NCBI GenBank assembly: GCA_947625485.1
Contig: CANQOP010000002.1
Location: 62,001-126,000 of the forward strand
Reading direction: 5' to 3'
Length of the DNA stretch: 64,000 bases
DNA from: an uncultured Clostridia bacterium
GTDB lineage: Bacteria > Bacillota > Clostridia > Oscillospirales > Acutalibacteraceae
The translations under genes were made by a program, and so were the position numbers. The notes below the pieces were generated by a model that made no database searches, was not told the origin of the DNA, and saw only the letters and a program-made list of their open reading frames with translations. This document shows, piece after piece, positions 58,227-64,000 of this stretch. How positions within the stretch are numbered: the stretch's first letter is position 1; every line of letters begins with the position of its first letter.

Positions 58227-59257
58227 TCTATGATTACTCCTTCGTCACCCTTGACCACTTCGCCGATAACTACTGCATCTTCGCCGTTAGCCCTGAGCAC
58301 GTCAAGCGCCTTGTCAACACAGTTTTTATCTACAGCGGCAATCATACCAATTCCCATATTAAAGGTGTTGAACATATCGTGCTCGGATATATCTCCGACT
58401 CTCTGCAAAACTTTGAAAATCGGCAACACGGGAACAGCGCTCTTATCAATTTTAGCGGTAAGACCGTCTTTCATCATACGCGGAATATTTTCATAAAAAC
58501 CGCCACCCGTGATATGAGAAACAGCCTTGACTTCAACCTCTTTAATGAGAGCAAGGATTGGCTTTACATATATCTTTGTCGGAGTCAACAGAGTTTCTCC
58601 GAGCGGTCTGTCAAGCTCGGGATATGTATTGTTAATCGTATTTTCGTCGATACCGAAAACCTTCCTCACGAGAGAAAAGCCGTTTGAGTGAACTCCCGAT
58701 GAGCGTAATCCGATAAGCACATCGCCATCGCACAGTTTACTTCCGTCTATAATACTCGGCTTGTCCACTATACCAACGCAAAAACCCGCAACGTCGTACT
58801 CGTCTGTCGGATAAAAGCCCGGCATTTCGGCAGTTTCGCCGCCTACAAGAGCACAGCCCGACTGAATACAGCCGTCAGCAATTCCCGAAACGATGTCGGC
58901 AATTTTTTCTGGTACGTTCTTGCCGCACGCAATATAATCAAGGAAGAATAAAGGCTGAGCGCCTCCGCACACAACATCGTTTACGCACATTGCAACGGCG
59001 TCAATTCCGATTGTATTATGTTTATCCAAAAGGAAAGCAAGCTTGAGCTTTGTTCCCACGCCGTCTGTGCCCGAAACGAGCACAGGCTCCTTCATACCGC
59101 TTAGATTCGGCGCAAAAAGTCCGCCGAAACCGCCTATACCCGACACAACGCCGTCAATCTTCGTTCTCGCAACGTGGCTCTTCATAAGCTCAACCGCCTT
59201 ATAACCTGCGGTTACATCAACGCCTGCCGCCTTATAACTTTCACTGAAACTCTTCAT
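58223..59257 (-). CDS. purM: Phosphoribosylformylglycinamidine cyclo-ligase
   Basis: [62 protein letters not shown]. Confidence 0.98.
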   Translation of the reverse strand: MKSFSESYKAAGVDVTAGYKAVELMKSHVARTKIDGVVSGIGGFGGLFAPNLSGMKEPVLVSGTDGVGTKLKLAFLLDKHNTIGIDAVAMCVNDVVCGGAQPLFFLDYIACGKNVPEKIADIVSGIADGCIQSGCALVGGETAEMPGFYPTDEYDVAGFCVGIVDKPSIIDGSKLCDGDVLIGLRSSGVHSNGFSLVRKVFGIDENTINNTYPELDRPLGETLLTPTKIYVKPILALIKEVEVKAVSHITGGGFYENIPRMMKDGLTAKIDKSAVPVLPIFKVLQRVGDISEHDMFNTFNMGIGMIAAVDKNCVDKALDVLRANGEDAVVIGEVVKGDEGVIIE

Positions 59258-59268
59258 TCTTACCCCCG

Positions 59269-60714
59269 TTAAACTTTTTTGATTTTTACTGCAAATTTAT
59301 CTTCATATATAATCTTAGGTACATCAGCGTTGTAATGACCGCTGAAACAACCGTCGCAAAGACCGATATTACACCCCTCGGCTATACTGTGGAGACCCTT
59401 AATACTCAGAAAGCTGAGCGAATCCGCGCCGATTTCATTTCTCAGCTCATCTACCGAAAATCTGTTGGAAATCATATTTTCCGGAGAAGGAAGGTCAATT
59501 CCAAAATAGCAGGGATAAACAAATTCAGGCGAACTTATGCGCATATGAATTTCCTTCGCTCCAGCGTCTCTAAGCAGCTTTACGATATGTGCCGAGGTAT
59601 TTCCTCGCACGATTGAGTCGTCTATAATTACAATTCTTTTGCCCTCAACAATGTTTTTAAGGACATTAAGCCGCATTTTCAGGAGCTTTTTCTTCTTATC
59701 ATTACCTCCTGCGTCGGCGGTTCTGCCTATATATTTATTCTTAATAAATGCTGTAGCATATGTGATTCCCGACGCCTCGGCATATCCCTGAGCAGCGTCA
59801 AGTCCCGAATCAGGCACGCCGCAGACAATATCCGCTTCCACGGGATTTTCTTCATAAAGTAGCTTCCCCGCTCTTCGCCTTGCTATATTTACATTCACTC
59901 CGTCGACTACCGAATCGGGGCGAGCAAAATAAACGTACTCAAAGAGACAAAGAGAACTTGTTTTCTTCTTATCGCTGTGGTAGCTGTGGAAGCCTTTATC
60001 GTCTATAACAACGACCTCTCCCGGCTCAACGTCTCGAATAAACTCACCGCCTATGGAATCAATAGCACAACTCTCTGAAGCGAGTACATAGCTGTTGTTA
60101 AGCTTTCCTATGCACAGCGGCTTAAAGCCGTGGGGATCGCGCACGCCGATAAGCTTTTTTGGTGCGCCTATAACAATTGAGTAAGCGCCCTTGAGAACTT
60201 CCATAGTTTTAAGAATCGCCTGCTCAATAGTATCGCACTCAATTCTTCTGGTAGCTATCATATAGCCGATTATCTCGGCGTGAGAGTTGGACTGAAATAT
60301 AGCGCCTCCGTGCTCAAGCTCGTTGCGTATTTCTGCAAAATTAGTGATTGCGCCGTTATTCGCTATAGCAAGCGAGCCGCATATGTAACGCATAACGAGC
60401 GGTTGAGTAGCCGCTCTGTCCAGATATGAGGTCGATGTATAACGAACGTGACCGACAGCCATTTCTCCCTGAGGAAGCTTTTTTAATGCTTTCTCGGTAA
60501 GCACGGTCGAAACGATTCCCAAATCCTTTAGTGTATAAGGCTCCTCGTCCTTTATAACCGTTATTCCGACGCTCTCCTGACCTCTGTGTTGAAGTCCGTA
60601 GAGTCCGTCGTGAGTTACGGATACAATATCTATATCGTCATTGCGATATATTCCGAATACTCCGCACTCCTCATTCACTTTATCCAGACGTTTGTCGATA
60701 ACTACACTTTTCAA
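59269..60714 (-). CDS. purF: Amidophosphoribosyltransferase
   Basis: [77 protein letters not shown]. Confidence 0.98.
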   Translation of the reverse strand: MKSVVIDKRLDKVNEECGVFGIYRNDDIDIVSVTHDGLYGLQHRGQESVGITVIKDEEPYTLKDLGIVSTVLTEKALKKLPQGEMAVGHVRYTSTSYLDRAATQPLVMRYICGSLAIANNGAITNFAEIRNELEHGGAIFQSNSHAEIIGYMIATRRIECDTIEQAILKTMEVLKGAYSIVIGAPKKLIGVRDPHGFKPLCIGKLNNSYVLASESCAIDSIGGEFIRDVEPGEVVVIDDKGFHSYHSDKKKTSSLCLFEYVYFARPDSVVDGVNVNIARRRAGKLLYEENPVEADIVCGVPDSGLDAAQGYAEASGITYATAFIKNKYIGRTADAGGNDKKKKLLKMRLNVLKNIVEGKRIVIIDDSIVRGNTSAHIVKLLRDAGAKEIHMRISSPEFVYPCYFGIDLPSPENMISNRFSVDELRNEIGADSLSFLSIKGLHSIAEGCNIGLCDGCFSGHYNADVPKIIYEDKFAVKIKKV

Positions 60715-61208
60715 AGCTCAGCAGCCTTTCTCTGAATATCAGCGTCTTTTTTTGCTACACCCTCCGCCATTTCAGTTTTCATAGCCTCGAGTTTTTTGTC
60801 GAGAGTTTCATCGGAAAGAGCGAGCATTTGAATTGCCAAAATCGCCGCGTTTCCCGCGCCGTCAACAGCTACTGTAGAAACAGGTATACCCGTCGGCATC
60901 ATAACAGTCGCAAGGAGAGCGTCCATACCGTCAAATGCCGCGGATTTAATTGGAATACCGATAACCGGCAGTGTCGTGTGTGCAGCGAGAACGCCCGCAA
61001 GGTGAGCAGCCATACCCGCCGCCGCAATAATAACGCCGAAACCGTTAGCCTTTGCATTCTTGGAAAACTCAGCGGCAGCATCAGGAGTGCGATGAGCGCT
61101 CATAACGTGCACCTCATACGGTACGTCAAACTCCTTTAATTTAAGCACAGCCTTCTGTACAACCTTGAAATCGCTGTCAGAACCCATAATTACTGCAACT
61201 TTTTTCAT
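60711..61208 (-). CDS. purE: 5-(carboxyamino)imidazole ribonucleotide mutase
   Basis: [57 protein letters not shown]. Confidence 0.98.
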   Translation of the reverse strand: MKKVAVIMGSDSDFKVVQKAVLKLKEFDVPYEVHVMSAHRTPDAAAEFSKNAKANGFGVIIAAAGMAAHLAGVLAAHTTLPVIGIPIKSAAFDGMDALLATVMMPTGIPVSTVAVDGAGNAAILAIQMLALSDETLDKKLEAMKTEMAEGVAKKDADIQRKAAEL

Positions 61209-61243
61209 TGGAATTCTCCTTTATGTTATAAAATTACTCCTTT

Positions 61244-61272
61244 ATTATACTGAAAAAACATAAAATATTCAA
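61244..61272 (-). promoter_or_regulatory. Sigma-A-type promoter of purine operon
   Basis: Minus strand TTGAAT-N17-TATAAT about 40 nt before the purE start. Confidence 0.55.
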
Positions 61273-61389
61273 TAGAAAAGCGCTTTATTTCGAGATTTCA
61301 TTATATAGTGTGATTAAAAAGCATTTTCTTAAAGAATTTTGTAAAACTTTGACAAGAAAGCCGGTATCAAAAAGAAGACAAATAAATAA

Positions 61390-61412
61390 CCGACTGTAAA
61401 ATACAGTCGGTC
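61390..61412 (-). terminator. Terminator after SPFH gene
   Basis: ACCGACTGTA/TACAGTCGGT 10-bp stem, 3-nt loop, then TTATTTATTT on the minus strand. Confidence 0.75.
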
Positions 61413-61417
61413 ATATA

Positions 61418-62341
61418 TTATTTGCTGTCTGTTTTATTGTCGTCCTGCCAAAGAGCCTTAAGAGATGTCACATAACCCGCCATATTCTGAATATCTGAAG
61501 GAACGATAATCTTGGTAGCCTTACCGTCGGCAGCCTTAGCGAACGCCTCTAAGCTCTTGAGCGCAACTACAGGGTCAGAAGGCGCGGCTTCGTTAAGCAT
61601 TCTGATAGCGTCTGCGTTAGCTTTCTGAACCGCTAAAATAGCCTCTGCTTCACCTGCTGCTTCGCGGATTTTCTGCTCTCTTACGGCGTCAGCCTTTAAA
61701 ATTGCGGATTCCTTCATACCCTCTGCAACGAGTATCTGGCTCCTCTTTTCACCCTCGGCGTCAAGTATGCGGGCACGTCTCTCGCGCTCTGCTTTCATCT
61801 GCTTTTCCATAGCGTCCTGAATCTCGCGCGGAGGCAGAATATTTTTAAGCTCTACGCGGATAACCTTAATACCCCACGCATCCGTAGCCTCGTCAAGAAT
61901 TATACGGATTTTATCATTGATAGTATCTCGAGACGTGAGAGTCGAGTCAAGCTCGAGGTCTCCTATAATGTTACGCAGAGTAGTCGCTGTAAGATTTTCA
62001 ATAGCCGAAAGCGGATTCTCTACACCGTAAGTATAGAGCTTCGGGTCGGTAATTTCAAAGTAAACAACAGTGTCAATCTGCATTGTAACGTTGTCTCGCG
62101 TGATGACAGGCTGAGGCGGGAAATCAACAACTTGTTCTTTAAGCGATACTTTTTTTGAAATACGGTCAATAAAAGGCATCTTTAAATGCAAACCCGTACC
62201 CCAAGTAGAATAATAAGCTCCGAGACGCTCAATAACAAACGCATGAGCCTGCGGAACAATTTTGATATTTCTAACAATAATTATTAAAACAATAACAGCA
62301 ATTATAATTAATGAAATAAAACCAATCGGAATATCCGGCAT
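61418..62341 (-). CDS. SPFH/Band 7 (stomatin/QmcA-like) protein
   Basis: IKIVPQAHAFVIERLGAYYSTWGTGLHLKMPFIDRI; NVTMQIDTVVYFEITDPKLYTYGVENPLSAIENLTATTLRNIIGDLELDSTLTSRD; EAEAILAVQKANADAIRML. Confidence 0.95.
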   Translation of the reverse strand: MPDIPIGFISLIIIAVIVLIIIVRNIKIVPQAHAFVIERLGAYYSTWGTGLHLKMPFIDRISKKVSLKEQVVDFPPQPVITRDNVTMQIDTVVYFEITDPKLYTYGVENPLSAIENLTATTLRNIIGDLELDSTLTSRDTINDKIRIILDEATDAWGIKVIRVELKNILPPREIQDAMEKQMKAERERRARILDAEGEKRSQILVAEGMKESAILKADAVREQKIREAAGEAEAILAVQKANADAIRMLNEAAPSDPVVALKSLEAFAKAADGKATKIIVPSDIQNMAGYVTSLKALWQDDNKTDSK

Positions 62342-62353
62342 ATTAACTCCTCC

Positions 62354-62788
62354 TTAAATTACTTTGACTAAAAGCTTTACACCCTCAATAGAGCACACTT
62401 TTACATTAGCTCCTACCTTAATTTCGTTTCCGTCAACGCTCTTCGCGCTCCAGATTTTACCGTCAACATTAACCTGTCCGACTCCGGTATGATTTAGTAT
62501 ATCCGAAGTAACAATTCCTACTCGGCCGATAAGGCGATCGGAGTTAGTAGGCTCCTTTTTATTGTTGACATATTTTTTTACAAGCGGGCGCGTTGCGATA
62601 AGGCATATAAGCGACACTGCTATAAATACGACTGACTGAATAAGAATACTGTCGGTAAAGAAGCAGGTAACAGCAGCGCAAGCGCCGCCTATTACAAACC
62701 AAATCGACACAAGCTGGCTCGTCAGTCCTTCGCAAATAAGCATAAATACGGCGAAAATCAGCCATACAAATATAATATAGTCTTCCAT
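62354..62788 (-). CDS. NfeD-family protein
   Basis: TM segments plus OB-like C-terminus (DRLIGRVGIVTSDILNHTGVGQVNVDGKIWSAKSVDGNEIKVGANVKVCSIEGVKLLV); next to the SPFH gene. Confidence 0.92.
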   Translation of the reverse strand: MEDYIIFVWLIFAVFMLICEGLTSQLVSIWFVIGGACAAVTCFFTDSILIQSVVFIAVSLICLIATRPLVKKYVNNKKEPTNSDRLIGRVGIVTSDILNHTGVGQVNVDGKIWSAKSVDGNEIKVGANVKVCSIEGVKLLVKVI

Positions 62789-62914
62789 AATACCCTCCTT
62801 ATCAACATAGAATATGATAGCACTTTAACGAAGCTAAGTCAATACGGAAAAAGTTGCATAAACGCTATACATTTTGTTTTTTTTATGCTAAAATATAAAA
62901 GAGGACGTGAGATT

Positions 62915-63526
62915 ATGTACGACAATGATGAACTTATAAATACATTTGACGAGGGTATAATTTACGGCGGAGTACGCTCCAAAAATGAGATACGAACTCT
63001 TATATGCTATCTGTACTCGTCTGTAAACAAGCCGATGGACAAGGAAACTGTTGTTGAAATAATCCAGACGCGCGGACTTGCAAACTATTTTGAAACGAGC
63101 GCGTGTTTTGACGACCTTATTTTACATAATAACATAGAACTTGTAGACGAGGATAAAAAGCTTTACTTTGTAACTCCTAACGGAAAAATGGTTGCAGAAC
63201 AGCTTGAGACCACGCTTGCAAGCTCCGTCAAGGATAAAGCGTACACCTGCGCTCTTGCTCTGCTTGAGCAGAGACGGATTGAGAAGGAAAACGCTGTCGC
63301 AATAACAAAAACCGATAAAGGCTTTAACGTTAACTGCCGAATATCGGGAGGAGACGTCGATTTGGTATCAATAGACATATACGCACCCGACAACAAGCAA
63401 GCTAAAATTATTAAAAAAAATTTCCACAAAAACCCGGAACTGCTGTATAAGGTTATTATGGGTACTATGACCAAGGACAAGCGAATGGTCGCGGAGTGTC
63501 TTGAAGAGATAAGAAGAGGTCACTAA
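62915..63526 (+). CDS. DUF4364 family protein
   Basis: IIYGGVRSKNEIRTLICYLYSSVNKPMDKETVVEIIQTRGLANYFETSACFDDLILHNNIELVDEDKKLYFVTPNGK. ATG at 62915 preferred (SD GAGGACGTGAG region). Confidence 0.85.
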   Translation: MYDNDELINTFDEGIIYGGVRSKNEIRTLICYLYSSVNKPMDKETVVEIIQTRGLANYFETSACFDDLILHNNIELVDEDKKLYFVTPNGKMVAEQLETTLASSVKDKAYTCALALLEQRRIEKENAVAITKTDKGFNVNCRISGGDVDLVSIDIYAPDNKQAKIIKKNFHKNPELLYKVIMGTMTKDKRMVAECLEEIRRGH

Positions 63527-63783
63527 AAAAAGAGATTTAAGGTGAGCAGAGCCGTAACTCCCGGTATTCCTCCTATTGCAGAGACCATTACCGTCAGAAG
63601 ACTGAAAGGCAGAAACACTCCTGTAAAACCGCTCGTAAATTCAACTGCCAGAAGCGTTAGAAAACCCGATAAAAATGACAGAAAGGCTCGTCTTACGGGC
63701 CTTTTTTGTTTACCGATTTTGTGAATAATAATAAATATGATAAACGACCCTAAAAAAATGCCTGCGATATGATACCATTCCAT
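63523..63783 (-). CDS. bofA: BofA-like pro-sigma-K processing inhibitor
   Basis: Small TM protein; C-terminus VNxxTxGxxxFxLLT..VSAIGGIPGVTALLTLNLFF fits the BofA family. ATG at 63783 preferred. Confidence 0.75.
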   Translation of the reverse strand: MEWYHIAGIFLGSFIIFIIIHKIGKQKRPVRRAFLSFLSGFLTLLAVEFTSGFTGVFLPFSLLTVMVSAIGGIPGVTALLTLNLFF

Positions 63784-63808
63784 TACGAACACTTCCTGTT
63801 TAAAATAA

Positions 63809-63840
63809 AATAGACCGTAGGACTTGCCTACGGTCTATAA
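63809..63840 (-). terminator. secG terminator
   Basis: TAGACCGTAGG/CCTACGGTCTA 11-bp stem with flanking A/T. Confidence 0.75.
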
Positions 63841-63869
63841 CTATGTCCGATATTGATATTTTAGAACAA

Positions 63870-64000
63870 TTACTTAAAGAATGCGATAACATTCAGCCCG
63901 ATAACTACCAGAACAAACACAGCTGCGAAAACTTTCGTCCAACGCGCCAGGAACGCGTCAATCGAACGAGCCTTATTCTTTGAGAAGAATGTATCCGCAC
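63870..64000 (-). CDS. secG: Preprotein translocase subunit SecG (5' end outside window)
   Basis: Own translation: ADTFFSKNKARSIDAFLARWTKVFAAVFVLVVIGLNVIAFFK*, SecG C-terminus. Not in ORF track because truncated. Confidence 0.85.
   Translation of the reverse strand, partial: ADTFFSKNKARSIDAFLARWTKVFAAVFVLVVIGLNVIAFFK

Noticed and set aside
1-64000. CRISPR arrays, transposons, prophage genes, toxin-antitoxin modules, tRNA/rRNA genes
   Set aside because: None recognised by eye; intergenic regions are short and lack repeat-spacer structure, IS ends or tRNA-like folds. tRNAscan/ISfinder-type searches were not possible.

Overview
The window is a chromosomal core-genome segment from a low-GC, endospore-forming Firmicute. 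Family and gene-order resemblance suggest Clostridia/Oscillospirales; this was not tested by search. Most genes lie on the minus strand. Blocks from left to right: rbgA-lepB-rplS; rluD-lspA-divIVA-ylmH-sepF-yggS; miaA-mutL-mutS-ylbF-miaB; yunB-efp-pepP-aroQ-rpsU; leuS-rsfS-yqeK-nadD-yhbY-rdgB-ftsY-smc-radical SAM-rnc-plsX-trmFO-topA-dprA-trmH; rplT-rpmI-infC; a four-gene CDP-polyol/teichoic-acid-like operon; CPBP protease-tadA; cca; P-type ATPase; spoIVB-spo0A; copA with a C-terminal HMA domain; a membrane-anchored ECF sigma factor; purEFMN-purO-AICAR transformylase-purD; SPFH/NfeD; DUF4364/bofA; and a partial secG. No tRNA, rRNA, CRISPR array, transposon or prophage was recognised. The observations I rank highest are: (1) the operon at 37529..41763 (AlsE/Rpe-like epimerase, GatD-like polyol-P dehydrogenase, IspD/TarI-like cytidylyltransferase, TagF-like polymerase), which may make an unusual CDP-polyol and its polymer; (2) a single polypeptide with an ECF sigma factor, a TM segment and a large exported domain; (3) a copA with a near-perfect in-frame internal SD-ATG that could produce free CopZ; (4) a radical-SAM gene that can only encode its FeS motif if it starts at ATT overlapping the rnc stop; (5) purH function apparently split between an archaeal-type PurO and a stand-alone AICAR transformylase.
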